DNA of 64,000 bases from Phytophthora sp. 'mugwort' (taxonomy: Eukaryota > Oomycota > Peronosporomycetes > Peronosporales > Peronosporaceae), in NCBI GenBank assembly GCA_033558025.1, contig JAUCEF010000005.1:4278001-4342000 (forward strand). The letters run 5' to 3'. The position numbers and the translations under genes are program-made. Shown piece by piece: positions 19,397 through 30,308 of the stretch (its first letter is position 1; the number at the start of each line of letters is the position of its first letter). Under the pieces are notes generated by a model. It saw only the letters and a list, made by a program, of their open reading frames with translations. It searched no databases and was not told the DNA's origin.

Positions 19397-20139
19397 TAAT
19401 TTTGAGTGGCGACGGTGTGTTCACAGCCTATTGATCTTATTGGTCAAATGATTGTATTGTGCAGCCGATGTAAAACTTCATCTGTCGTTTTTGTGTCCGT
19501 CACATCTTTCCATCCAAATATGGTTATCATGAATATGATGGTACCGGTATTGCATCCATTTATTGCGATTTTCGGTTGTCCGAATAATGCTTTCATGTAA
19601 TAGTACAGTTTGAGGCAATAAAAAGAAAGATTGGTTGCCTCTTGATCGATTTTTGAATGCAAGCACATGGCATGGAAGAGGCCCGAGATTACGTCAAGAT
19701 GGCACGTCGGGACTGTCCGAAGTGGTAACATACTTCCCGGTCATGCGTCCAATGTCCTCTGCAAGCAGATGGAAAGCGAGAGCACCTCAGCCATCCGGTC
19801 AAGAATGCCACAAGAATCTAACCCTGGACTTGGTCAACCCACCCACCCACGTGTTCTTCGAAGTGTCCCCACGTGAAGCCCGAAGTATCGAGCTAGCAGA
19901 ATGAGAAAGCGAGGAAGAGAACAATCGCGTCAGGGTAGACGTATGAGGATCATCTGCGACAGACATCTTCGCGTTAGGTAGCTCTAATAGACAGTCTGAT
20001 CCACACACACACATACACATGGCATGATACTGATACATTTTACACCGACGCCCGTCGCCTCCGCACTGTCTGACAGCTTCAACCAAGCTTACTATCTCGC
20101 TCTCCATTACCAGCGATGGAGAGGTCACCACGTGTTAGT
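19397..20139. other. Boundary between repeat region and gene-dense region
   Basis: No coding signal that I recognise. Contains simple (CA)n-type sequence near 20005-20020 and CCCACCCACCCACG near 19838. The 3' UTR of the ankyrin-FYVE gene probably lies in the right-hand part. Confidence 0.5.
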
Positions 20140-22218
20140 TCAAACAGCCCCGAAGATTTGGCCTTGCGCTGCGAGGGAGCTGCGTCGCGAAGACCCGACG
20201 TTGCCGCTGCTATCCTTGCGTTCGATCTCGTCCCAGGCGCAGCCCACGACTCGACCCATGAATGCGTCCGACCACTTGCTGTTGCCGCCTGGCGAGCCCT
20301 CCTTGGTCTGCTTGGCGCGCTCGTCAAACACGCTGCTACAGGTCTTGCACACGCGCTTCAGGTTCATGCGCTCGTCCGACGGATTGCGGTCAATGTGGCC
20401 GATGAAGCTGGACGGGAACGCCTCGCTCTCCACGGACAGGTGCGAGCAGCGACCACATATGAGGCGACCGCAGTGACGACAGTGGTGGCGGCGCACACCG
20501 ACACCGAGACGGCTGAAGTTTCGCAGACAGATCATGCAGCCCTTGCGCTCCATGTTCGGGACCCACACGGGTGGGTACGAGATCTTGCCGCAGAGCTGGC
20601 GCAGCACCTTGCGGTCGACCTTCTCAAATACCATGCGGCCTTTTGCGTCCTTCGCGTCCAGGCGGGCTCCGTGACGCACCAGACGGTAGGCGATCTCGAA
20701 AAACTTGAGATCAACAGCCTTGTGAAGCAGCGTGCTGTTTCCGAGCGGGCCATTCGGGTCTGTCTTATGTTGTAGCAGCATTTCAGCAATCAGCGGGTCA
20801 TCGCGTTTGGCCGTGATAATGTGCACAGCCAGCGGCGTTTGGTTGCGGTTGTTCACGCGGGAGGCGTCGGCGCCGTGCTCGAGCAGATACTTGGTGATAC
20901 GGCGCGACTTTGCCGCCGCCAAGTGAAGCGGAGTGTTTTGTCGGTTGTCCACGGCATCAATCAGCAGACCGCGTGTTTTTTTACCACACAACAACTGCAC
21001 GGCATGCAGCTGGCCGAACCGCACAGCAATGTGCATTGCCGACTGGCCGTGAATCGGGTCGCGCTCTGCGAAGTCCGTGCTCCTGTCCTGCAAGCAAGAG
21101 CGCAGCAGCTGGAGATTGCCTGACTTTACAGCGCGGAGATAGTCGGAGAGACCCTCCTCGGTCACGCGCGGACCGAAGTGCATGACCGAACCGCGTCCAC
21201 TCATTAGCTCCGTGCTGCGGGTGCTCGCGAACGGGTCCGCGCCGCGGCTGCTGTCGAGCACGTTGCTGCTTCGGCTGCTGTCGTACTGGTCGTTGCTGCT
21301 CTCGAGTTCCATGGTGCTGCTGCGGCTGCTTGCGTACATGTCGCTCCGGCCGCTCTCGAAATTTTCCGGCGCAAGACTATCACGTGACATCATGGCCGTC
21401 CTGAGGTCCTGGGACTTTAGATCACTCGGGCGGTACCGCATCATGCTGTCCCGATAGCCATTGTTGCCGCCTCCGGCCTCCGTTGACCGGCGAGACGCGG
21501 GTTCGGGCGAGGTGGGGTCCTTCCCGGGCGAGTCCGAGCCGGAGGGCTTCTTATCCACAGAAAAGCGACCGATCTCCGAGTTGCCGCGCGAGTTGCGAGG
21601 CACCCCCAGGTTCACCATCATGTTGTTGTCGGTGGGGTTAGCAGGCGCCTGATTCATGGGCATACTCTTGCACTTGCGGAGCTTGAGGTCCGTGCTGAGC
21701 TTGTCATCCACATTGTTGTTGAGGCTGCGCCGTCCGCCGCTGGGTGGGGGGTTCTTGTGATGCGAGGACGGCGGCTGCGGTGACTTCATTGCTGGCAGTG
21801 TGGGCGGGAAGTAGTCATCGTCATCTTCATCCTCATCCTCGTCCTTCTTCTTCTTGTGCTGCGTCTCCTGCTCCTCCTCCTCGCCGGCGCTGGAGATGGG
21901 GTCGGTGCACGGCGACGCGGGACTGGAGGTCTGCATGTCTGTGACCGAGGCGCTGGATGCCTTCTTCATGAGACTGGGAGGGAAAGCGGGCTGCAGGCTG
22001 CCACGCGGGGCTGTCATCCAGGCTGGGTCATCCGACACATCGTCGTCGTCACTGTCGCCATAATACGAGGACTGCTGCGAGTGCGAGTGCTGTTGCTGGT
22101 TGGACACACGTACCGAGATGCTGCCCCGCACGGGTGGCGCATTGTGGTTCACGAGGCCTTCGTGGTACGGCATGTAGGCCAGATCCAACTCGTTGCTACT
22201 GCCGCGCGAGTCCAGCAT
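20140..22218 (-). CDS. Ankyrin repeat and FYVE zinc finger protein
   Basis: Single-exon gene of 692 codons from ATG 22218. Residues 1 to about 345 are disordered, Ser/Asp-rich, with an acidic run (EDEDEDDDDYF). From about 356 to 540 are ankyrin repeats (QSAMHIAVRFGQLHAVQLL, NTPLHLAAAKSRRITKYLL and STLLHKAVDLKFFEIAYRL). A FYVE-type finger follows (about 550-630) with Cys pairs in CMIC, CRHCGRLICGRC and CKTC. The lipid-binding RRHHCR and RVC motifs are present. The FYVE WxxD motif is absent (WVPN at that place), so PI3P preference is likely but not certain. By family it would act on early endosomal membranes. Ankyrin-FYVE combinations are abundant in oomycetes; the specific role is unknown. Confidence 0.9.
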   Translation of the reverse strand: MLDSRGSSNELDLAYMPYHEGLVNHNAPPVRGSISVRVSNQQQHSHSQQSSYYGDSDDDDVSDDPAWMTAPRGSLQPAFPPSLMKKASSASVTDMQTSSPASPCTDPISSAGEEEEQETQHKKKKDEDEDEDDDDYFPPTLPAMKSPQPPSSHHKNPPPSGGRRSLNNNVDDKLSTDLKLRKCKSMPMNQAPANPTDNNMMVNLGVPRNSRGNSEIGRFSVDKKPSGSDSPGKDPTSPEPASRRSTEAGGGNNGYRDSMMRYRPSDLKSQDLRTAMMSRDSLAPENFESGRSDMYASSRSSTMELESSNDQYDSSRSSNVLDSSRGADPFASTRSTELMSGRGSVMHFGPRVTEEGLSDYLRAVKSGNLQLLRSCLQDRSTDFAERDPIHGQSAMHIAVRFGQLHAVQLLCGKKTRGLLIDAVDNRQNTPLHLAAAKSRRITKYLLEHGADASRVNNRNQTPLAVHIITAKRDDPLIAEMLLQHKTDPNGPLGNSTLLHKAVDLKFFEIAYRLVRHGARLDAKDAKGRMVFEKVDRKVLRQLCGKISYPPVWVPNMERKGCMICLRNFSRLGVGVRRHHCRHCGRLICGRCSHLSVESEAFPSSFIGHIDRNPSDERMNLKRVCKTCSSVFDERAKQTKEGSPGGNSKWSDAFMGRVVGCAWDEIERKDSSGNVGSSRRSSLAAQGQIFGAV

Positions 22219-23855
22219 TGGAGGCGACTACAAATACCGGTAGGTGGCTGTGTACTAAGAGCTTGGACAAGACTCGTGCTGCCGGCTGGAGAAATCCGCA
22301 AGTGACGGGAGCTGGGTGCCGCCCGTTGCGTCGTTTGCTGTTGCCTTGTTGCAGATGGGGGGAAGAGCACAGGCAGAAGCCCTTTTCTGCGACCAGTCCC
22401 ACTTTGTGAGTGTCGTAACGCTTCTCAGAATGTGACTGGCGATGTTCGCGAGGAGCTCTACTGTAGTTTTTTAAGTGATATTTTTTTAAATCTCCATGAA
22501 GTAAGCGTTAACCTCCGCTGCAGCTCGTTGCTGCTATATTAATAATGTCCGTAGTGATCCGTGGGCAGGAGGCCGAGTTGCCTCTGCCCCATGTTTGATT
22601 GGAAATGCGGTTGCAGTTGGCTACGTGAGTGAGATTTTCTCGGGCTTTGATGCAACGCAAAAGGAAGTTTGCCAGCAATGCGGCTGCGAGCAACCACAAG
22701 ACGGCCAGCTGGAAAGCTGTCCTCTCCGCACGGGGCGCAGCTCTGGTGTCGAGTACATGTAATCTTGTGCTCATGAGTCATGACCGGAACGCCGCCATCG
22801 CGATGGCACACATGTGCTCCAAGGCACAAGGACCGGGCCTCTGACCCGTATGTGGAGACTTTTGTGGCTCGGAGCGCTGGCTTTGTTCCACCCTACCAGG
22901 CTGCATGCTCTGCAAACTACAGGCGTGATGAGCGGCACAGTTTTCGTGCGTAACTTGCACGTTACATCTTGCTCGGCGCCCGCCATGCTTGAGATGCGGT
23001 GTTAGCTGTTCAGCCTCAAAATCTCGGGCGGCTTTGTTCGACAGCGTCCTTTCCGCACTCCGCGGGTTACGACACGCATGACAATGCGAGGCTTGTACAG
23101 CACCCACCTGCCTGAAACGGACTTTGCGCTATAGGCGCCCTGGTGGAGGTGGCTGCTTCGGAGGCGTTGCAAACCCGGATCAACAAAGGCGCGATCGCAG
23201 CTGGTTTTAAACTACTACCTCTGGCCAGTGACCAGTGGTCACCACCTGGTAAAGGCGGCTGGGTTAAGACATCACAGTGTAATTCACACGACCCGTCGAG
23301 AGAGCGTGTCGAGTGATGGCGGATAAGATAGGTCTGAGCAGGAGATGATGAGATAAAAAGTTCAGCCTGTCCCCAGCGTAACGTCCAGAGTAAGCAAGTA
23401 CAGCCTGCCGTGGCCACTCCAGCTCGCCCTCGTCAATCCTCTGTAGCACTGCATAGCAAAGGAATGCCACTTTGCAGCGCCAATATGCTCCACCGTAATA
23501 ACGATCCGGGTTCCCTGGAATGACTGCCCTCAGCACTTATAAGCACTGGATGCCGTCTGCCTGGAGTCTGATCAAGATGCTGTACACACTCGACCGTCGG
23601 CACCAACTTGGTAAATCTGGTGCCACCAAGGCAATTCCTGGAGCTGACGCAGAGGGATCGGATGGGATCAAAGAGCGACGAGACAGACGTCGGCGCCTCG
23701 AGATCGTCTGTAACTCGTACTGCACTTACACCGTTGAGTCCACTTAGAGATCGATGTGCCTGGACACACACTCCCAACTAGCGCAGCGACGACTAATGGT
23801 AACCAAACAACAACCGATTCTCGTCGACACGCGAGTTGTATGTACACATCGAGGC
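22219..23855. other. 1.6-kb intergenic stretch, no gene seen
   Basis: Short open frames on both strands without motifs, start contexts or splice-consistent continuations. The left 200 bp probably hold the promoter and 5' UTR of the ankyrin-FYVE gene. The centre (22500-23750) is of ordinary GC content and carries no recognisable repeat. A lineage-specific or decayed gene cannot be excluded. Confidence 0.5.
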
Positions 23856-24148
23856 CTAGTACTGTTCATATTGGTACTCGTCCTGCTGCTGGATCTGTGG
23901 CTTCTTGCCCTCCAAGTGTGCCAGCACCTGCGCCAACTGGAACTTGACCTCGTCGTTCATCTGGGAGCAACAACCGTACAGACAGCTACAGTCAGACAAG
24001 ATTGATCTTCAACGCAGCTTCCGGATAACAGCAAACGCACCATCAGGTCGGTGTTCTCCTCTTCCTCCTTGCTATCCACGAACTGCTTCAGCAGCTTGGC
24101 CGCCGCCTTCTCGCTGATCACTGTCGTCTTTAACACCTCCATCGGCAA
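23856..24148 (-). CDS. Small two-exon protein of 70 aa, unrecognised
   Basis: Exon 1 is 24148-24041 and exon 2 is 23960-23856, with an 80-bp GT-AG intron (GTGCGT...CCCAG) in phase 0. Protein starts MPMEVLKTTVISEKAAAKLL, continues with KQFVDSKEEEENTDLM, and exon 2 begins MNDEVKFQLAQVLAHLEGKK and ends EYQYEQY. It is helical, acidic and without signal peptide or membrane segment. I do not recognise the family. The clean splice, shared 116-bp divergent promoter with the MFS transporter and strong codon bias support a real gene. It could be a small subunit of a larger complex; nothing more can be said. Confidence 0.65.
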
Positions 24149-24264
24149 GTCTATTGTGCGAAATGGCTGGCAGGCGCGATGTATACCTTCAGTCTAACGT
24201 ATACATAAATTATAGTGTAGTGTACGTATGTATACTCAGTACATCAAAAAAGATACAGCTTTCG
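24149..24264. promoter_or_regulatory. Divergent promoter region between the 70-aa gene and MFSD5-like gene
   Basis: Only 116 bp separate the two start codons, so both promoters must lie here or in the 5' exons. The stretch holds GTATAC-type palindromic words (24181, 24198, 24230). No clear oomycete initiator element was identified. Confidence 0.5.
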
Positions 24265-26049
24265 ATGTGGCTCGCCGACGCCTTCCAGTGGCCCGTGTGG
24301 GCGTCTGCCTGTTGTCTCTGGTTGCTCGCGTGCCTGCTGTCTTTGCACGTCGTCGAGAAGCTCATCACTGGCCAAACCTCCATCCCCAAGCTCGTCAATG
24401 CCCAGCCCAAGGACACGGAGGAAGATGCCTTTGCTCGCTTCCAGCGGCAGTATCTTGTCGTTTATGGGCTCATCATGTTCGCCGACTGGCTGCAGGGCAC
24501 GCACATGAACAGTCTATACCAGGTGCGCAATGGCAATTGGAATATACAGTGAGGTGGGTCCGCTGACACCCGTCGTGCTGGATAGAGCTACAATATGAAC
24601 GTTGGCTCGCTCTTCCTCACGGGGTTCCTGTCTTCGGTGGTGTTTGGCAGCTTAATTGGTCCAATTGTGGACAAGTATGGACGGCGCAATGCGTGCTTGA
24701 TGTATTGTGTATTGGAGGTCAGAACGACTCTGTCTTGCAGCAAGAATGCAGTTGGTTGACGTTGTTGCTGCATGACGTTTTGTGAGCCAGATCGTTATCA
24801 ACATCTTAGAAGATGTACCAAACATGACGGTACTGCTGGTTGGGAGAGTACTTGGAGGCATCTCGACGTCGGTGCTTTTCTCGGCATTTGAGAGTTGGAT
24901 GGTCACTGAGCATCGTAGACGGGGTGCGTTCATCTAAGTCTGTGTAAGGTGATATCTTCCGCATGGGTCCAACAGCGAAGCACTCATAATCTTCTGCACG
25001 CAGGTTTTGCGGATAGGTTGCTGGGCAAGACATTTGCGTTAGGGTCGCAGATCAACGGTATTGTCGCCGTCGTTGCGGGATTAGTAGCGCAGGTTGCTGC
25101 CGATACGTTTGGAGAAATCGGCCCCTTTCGTGCTGCGGTTGTTGTGACTGCGATCGCTGCTGTATTCGTGCTCTTTTGGTCCGAGAACTATGGATCGCCA
25201 ACCGAAGTTGCTCACAAGAAGGGAAGCAGTCGAGAAGCCAGTGGAGTGGCAGGCAAAGCCGATTTAGAAATGGATTCGTACGCCTTAGGACTTTGCTACT
25301 CGCTCTTCGAAGGAGCGATGTACATTTTTGGTAAGCTTTGTGTTTTCTTTCGATTGACTTAGAATCCCACTTTAAGCTTACTCTTCCCGCTCTAGTGTTT
25401 TTGTGGTATCCGACGCTGGAAGCCGTCGTGCCCAATAGAGAGCTGCCCTGTGGTCTGGTGTTTTCGAGCTTCATGCTGTGCATTGCTTTCGGTGGAAAGT
25501 TGTTCAATTTCGTCGGCAATTTATGGATTCGAGAAGAGATCTTGCTACTGCTTGCATCTGCTATGGCTGCAATCGCTCTCCTTATCCCAACGGTTTGACA
25601 TGGAGGCGTCGTTACTGCTGCCGATCGTCTCAATCACCTGACAATATATGTTGTTCTTGTGCGTAAAGGTCTCAGAGGATTACCAACATATCTTGGCAGG
25701 ATTTTTGGTATTTGAGGTGAGAATGCCTTATCATCGCGTTGCTATGGTCATCTTAATTAACTCTGTAACACTTACGACAAAGGTTTGCGTCGGACTGCTT
25801 TCACCGTGCTGCGCAACGCTCCGCACTAGATATTTTCCGAAAGCTGAGCTGAGCACCACGCTATCGCTCTTTCGGCTCCCAACGAATGTGCTGGTTGTCC
25901 TTGGAACTGGTGGCACGAGCTACCTGACGAGCAACCAGCTTTATTATGGATGCAGCTCTGTCCTTGTCGTAGCCACTGGATGTGCCGCACAGCTGGTTCG
26001 GGCTTCGTCGACCAAATCAACGTCACGAACAAAGCTCAAGGCGCAATAA
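24265..26049 (+). CDS. MFS transporter, MFSD5 (molybdate-anion transporter)-like
   Basis: Seven exons: 24265-24522, 24586-24717, 24791-24923, 25004-25330, 25396-25592, 25669-25716 and 25783-26049; 453 aa with phases consistent. The N-terminal membrane helix is followed by the family block FQRQYLVVYGLIMFADWLQG. SLFLTGFLSSVVFGSLIGP and VDKYGRRNACLMYCVLE give the MFS loop 2-3 signature, then LLVGRVLGGISTSVLFSAFE. The second half includes CVGLLSPCCATLRTRYFPKA. About 12 membrane segments are expected. Known members move molybdate across membranes; the substrate here is inferred from family only. The fifth intron starts GTTTGA, a weak donor, but the branch site CTGAC and AAAG acceptor are good. The start at 24265 is the first ATG that leaves a usual-length N-terminus. 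The gene converges on the VAMP7-like gene with 127 bp between stops. Confidence 0.88.
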
Positions 26050-26176
26050 GCGTGACATTTCCTTCTGTCATTATCCCCGATCGAGCTGCGTGCAATCCCG
26101 CAGCAATAATAGACAAGTCTCTTATTGGTGTCTGCTTTCGTTTGCTTCTTGGTCAATGTCTAGTTCATATCGCTAC

Positions 26177-27229
26177 CTATTTGTCATCGCTTCCAGACAC
26201 TTTGCCTCGGATGTAGAAGAATATGAGGACGATAAAAAGCTGCACAGACACAGAAATGAGCACACAACAGCATCCATCCACCTTCGAACAACAAGTTGAT
26301 GAGAAGCGCACATACCACAATTATTGCTCCGATCGCAATGTTCATCTTGACGTTTTCCCACCACAGGTGACGCCGGAGGCTCGTGCTAGACTTGGCAAAT
26401 GCCGCAGATTGGGAGCTACAAGCGACAGCAATCACCGAATTAGCAGCAACGCCAGCTCAACAGTCCAGCACCTAATACGACAAGTGTTGACGTACTTGAG
26501 CTGGTCGGTCTTGTCTACTAGCAGTTCGATTTTATCGCCACGTTCCAGCACTTTGTCTGTTCATGACCGAGAAACCCCACATCGAGTCAGCATTGTCATC
26601 AACGCTCGCACTTGTATTGTCACTGACGCACTGATGTTCTCCTGAACGTTATTTTTCACGCTATCCAGGTCCTTCTTGAGCGCCTGCAGCTTCTCCGCCC
26701 CTTTCTCGGACGAGAACGTTTCCTGCACGGACGCATCCACAAGGCTCAAGGGTTAGCGTCGCATCTCCGTCCCTCCCCACCGTCTCCGTCTCTCCAGAGC
26801 TCACCATTTGCTTCTTCAGTGCCGGTGCAAAATCCCTGTTCATGTCCAGCTTGAGCTTCGTAGCTTTGCCACGAATGCCGAACTGGCTGTCAAAGAGCTG
26901 GTTAATGTGCTTGAGGAACAGCGCCGCCGAGCTACAGCAAACCGTCTACAAAGTCAGCACCACATTCCTTGCTTGAACCTCCGCACCACTTGACAGCACA
27001 CGTACCTCTTGCCGAACGCCGCGTTAGTGACGCAGACGTAGGCGACCTCGTTGTCCACGCGGTAGCTGTATGTCTTGCCGTCGAAGTCCATGGCCTCGAC
27101 GGCGTCCTCGGCCAAGTTGAGCTTCTTTAACAGCTTCTGCGCGAACTCGTTCATTCTCTTGTCGCCGCCATTGCTGTACTCTGCCAGCGGGCAATGGCTG
27201 TTGGCCACAACGCAGTAGAAGATCGACAT
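26177..27229 (-). CDS. VAMP7-like longin R-SNARE
   Basis: Six exons on the minus strand: 27229-27006, 26931-26805, 26722-26632, 26556-26496, 26415-26316 and 26239-26177; 221 aa, all phases join, introns 74-82 bp. Exons 1-2 encode the longin domain (MSIFYCVVANSHCPLAEYS..., SSAALFLKHINQLFDSQFG). Exons 3-5 encode the SNARE helix: LQALKKDLDSVKNNVQENIN, then VLERGDKIELLVDKTDQL, with the zero-layer Arg in ERGDKIE. LWWENVKMNIAIGAIIV and the short exon 6 (LFIVLIFFYIRGK) form the C-terminal anchor. The protein would drive fusion of vesicles with late endosome, vacuole or plasma membrane. Length matches VAMP7 (about 220 aa). Confidence 0.92.
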
Positions 27230-27430
27230 GGTGCCACAACAACCAAGAGGAGAACTACCCAGTGCACTTTAGCCAAAAAATGCAGTCCGTAGTCGGTTTC
27301 TTTACGTCGTCATTATCGCACTTAGCGCATTTTCAATCGTACTTAGCTAGATATGCATGGGTATACCACTTCAATTTCAAGGTTGCGACCTTTGACACGA
27401 ATGTATCCATCCACCAAACTGAGTGCGGCG
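27230..27430. promoter_or_regulatory. Divergent promoter region between VAMP7-like and RSP3 genes
   Basis: The start codons are 201 bp apart. CGCATTTTCAATCG (27327) resembles the FPR-type CAWTTT part of oomycete core promoters and lies about 100 bp upstream of the RSP3 start; the initiator half is poor. The assignment is tentative. Confidence 0.4.
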
Positions 27431-29019
27431 ATGGAGCAGGACCTGTCGTACTCGTACTCGTCTAAGCCGCGCCCCGTGCAGACGAATCGAGGCAAGGCAC
27501 GCGATGATGGCAAACCACTGCCGATGAATATCATGCACGACCCGAGGATCCCGCGTGGCAGCGTCTTCGCTCCAGTCAGTGGACGGCGACAATGGTTTGA
27601 TTGACAAACTGCAGCCTGACTGTCGGTACGCGTGCTGTAGGTCAACACATCGAGGACTGGTGACGGTCGGGAGAAGATTAAGAAGCGGAGAGGCACAGCG
27701 ATCAATAAGAAGAGCAGCAACAACTACAATGACAACAGAAAGAGCACTCTGAGCGTTTTTGAGGTGCAGGCGGTGCCGTCGCATGGATGTACGAAAGGAG
27801 ACGGCAAAGTTTACTGCTGACAACTGTGTGCTGACTTGTGTGAGGTGCATGTCTCGGTACGATAGTCACTTCGATCTCGTTGGACGCGAACCTGATAGAG
27901 CAGGTGCAGCCGACACCAGAGCGCGCGTCATTCAGCCAGACGGACGAGTTCCTGCCCCGCACGGTGAACGCACGTAATACTGCGACTAACGACATGTTCA
28001 TGCGGCCAAAGATCGGCATCGACACATCCACACAGGCAAGAGCTTGTGCGTGCCCCTGGTCTTGTGCAGTCTTGCTAACTTTTGCTGTTACTTGCTCAGA
28101 TTGAAGAGACCGATGGGCTGTTCAATTTCGACGTCGAGGTGATACCGCTGTTGAATGTACTGGTAAATAAAACGCTCGCCCAGGCACTGGTGGAAATGAA
28201 GGAAGAACAGGAAATGCAGATGCTTCACCATCAGCACGAGGTGCTAAAGGCTGTAAAGCGCGACGAAAAACAGGCAGAGCATGAGCTGGAGGACAAAGCC
28301 AAGGAAGCAAACCGCCGAAAAGAGATCATCAAAACGAAGAAAACCGAAAAGCAGATCCGCGACCAGATTATGCGCAAGAAATTATTCGCTTGGCAATTTG
28401 CGCGCCCACTGGTATCCCAAGTCATCGAGCAGGCTACAACTACGTTGCAGAAGAAGGGTGTGTATTACGACCCAATGCTCCGCAGTCTTGCTATTTGGCT
28501 CGCAGGGAATGTATACGAAGGTGCCGACGAAACCATACGCTTACGCGCTCTCTCTACAGAGTTGTTAGACGGTGAGTATTGCTTTTGTGCGATGGCCTGT
28601 CCACTGTCGTATTAACGAACGGGATATTGACGTTTCTTTAGACCTTATTGCACATGGACTTCGCCGACAAGCTTTGTTCGCACAATTACTTCCAAACGAA
28701 AGTGAAGCTATGGTTCGGCTACTACTACGGGATCCGCTCGTTCTGCCGCTTCCCGAAGATGCACCTGAAGGCACCGAACCTCTGGCTGTTAGTCTCATCG
28801 GGCCTATTGCGCTGTCGCGTACCGATAGTTTGGAGGCCATAGAGAGCAGGATCGAGGTGAGTAGCAAATAGTTTTTTTTTCTGGTTGGTAAAAGTCTACC
28901 TGTATTAATTGGTTCCTTGTTGCGTGGTACAGGCATGGATAGTAGAACATGTAGGAGGTCCAGTGGATATTCCGAAGGGGGGATTTCTCTCATTGCTGCA
29001 GCTAGCCAAGGAAATTTAG
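27431..29019 (+). CDS. RSP3: Radial spoke protein 3 (flagellar axoneme)
   Basis: Exons 27431-27574, 27641-27788, 27866-28035, 28100-28571, 28642-28856 and 28933-29019; 411 aa. SYSYSSKPRPVQ and PMNIMHDPRIPRGSVFA match the RSP3 N-terminus. SQTDEFLPR, KIGIDTSTQIEETDGLFNFD and LLNVLVNKTLAQALVEMKEE are the family core, followed by the charged helix (EEQEMQMLHHQHEVLKAVKR onward). RSP3 anchors radial spokes to axonemal doublets and acts as an A-kinase anchor. The third intron (28036-28099) begins GC instead of GT (CAG|GCAAGA) and keeps phase. The exon 2/3 junction is the least certain: an acceptor at 27865 was chosen because it gives a 77-bp intron. ATG 27431 was preferred over upstream ATGs 27353 and 27401. 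It is expressed only in flagellate stages if oomycete biology holds. Confidence 0.9.
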
Positions 29020-29156
29020 TCAGAAACGATCCCAGCAACGTCAGATGCTACTTCAAGTACCCTGTCGTCTGTTTCAATGAAGTGGTGGTATGGTACACGC
29101 TGGTTTACCCTCTCTCGCGCCGCTCATGCCGGAGGGGATTGTTATGCTAGCTACTC

Positions 29157-29712
29157 CTATTCCGTCTCCTTATACATCATCCACTCCTTATCCTCCAAGC
29201 GACCGGACATGAGCTTGAGCACTCTGTCGGCCGCGACGTTGTCTTCCACTTCGTCCACCTCTGCGAAATGGACCTTGTATGTGCCGTTCTCGTTGCGCAC
29301 AAGCACCTCGGCCTCGTAGTACAGGCGGGAACCTTGCTCCTTCACCTTGACCCGGTCGCCCACCTCGATCTCGTCCCACTTGGCGATACGCTTGAGGTCG
29401 CTGCGCGGGATACTGTCAAGCACCTCCATATTGGACACCTGGATGCTGCAGCACTCCTCCTGCACGTCCGCTACAATCTACAAGCCATAGTGTCGTCAGT
29501 ATTCTCCTTAGTACATTGCACCTCTACGCTCCTACTCACTCCAACGACGCGCTTGGGATGGTCTTCGACTTGAAACGTTACGACATCCCCCACGACGATC
29601 TGTTAGCGGTATGAAAAAAAGAAAAGGTATCAGCTACAGAGCGCAGAGAATTTAACCACAGCTGCTACGTAGTCACCTCGCCGGTGCTGTCGGTGGAGGC
29701 GCCAGCGCCCAT
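29157..29712 (-). CDS. Small Tudor/SH3-barrel-like protein with N-myristoylation signal
   Basis: Three exons: 29712-29677, 29599-29540 and 29477-29157; 138 aa, phase 0 at both junctions. Protein begins MGAGASTDSTGE, a typical myristoylation start (Gly2, Ser6). Exon 2 is IVVGDVVTFQVEDHPKRVVG. Exon 3 contains KWDEIEVGDRVKVKEQGSRL and YYEAEVLVRNENGTYKVHFA, the pattern of a Tudor/Agenet-like barrel (YxAxV, then GTYxVxFxD). Exon 2 (VGDVV) may start a second, partial barrel. No enzyme motif. A membrane-tethered reader of peptide or methylated ligand is conceivable, but the function is unknown. Confidence 0.7.
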
Positions 29713-30308
29713 GCTTGCAGTCTAGAGCACGACGAGCGGCAATGGCGAGCGTTAGTCGTTATGGCAGCCTTACGTACGCCTCTTCAAGACGCGATGCTAT
29801 CTTTAGATTCCACTCTTCGTAGATTGGTCCAAACTAAAAAGCGGTAAGGTGACAAAATGGTGAGTATATAATAGTGAAGCCATTTATTCCCGCGCACGGC
29901 GAAGCCATCTCATGATGACCAACACGCCCGCTTTTCGACAATGACATGCACGCCATCACGTCCAAATTGTGCCTATTCTACCAGATAGCCGTTGTATTGC
30001 ACTATAGACGTTCAACTTTCTCTCTTGTTGCGATTTGGACACCGCACAAGTCACGGTCGCAGATAAACCCCTTGGAATGTACAGTACACGTGTAAGCCAG
30101 TTAGATGCTGCTAATACAGTGTCCTACTTATCTTCCTCTTCTGTCATGTGTTCGCGCAACATTTCCTTCTTCGCACGACATTTTGTGCATGAATGAATGA
30201 TGTGGCGCACACACCTCGCCCGCCTGTTTGCCCCTCTCCACTCTCACTCATATCACACGAGCAGCTCCGCTGTCGAGAACCTGAGCGAGTCACGCCAGCT
30301 GCGAGGTG
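29713..30308. other. Divergent intergenic region, Tudor-like / ankyrin-SAM
   Basis: About 600 bp between two divergent starts. Contains ordinary sequence with short frames only. The right-hand 100 bp (GCGCACACACCTCGCCC and following) is probably the 5' UTR of the ankyrin-SAM gene. Confidence 0.5.

Noticed and set aside
20116..20775. 219-codon plus-strand open frame opposite the ankyrin-FYVE gene
   Set aside because: It is the antisense shadow of a strongly biased coding sequence; no motif of its own.
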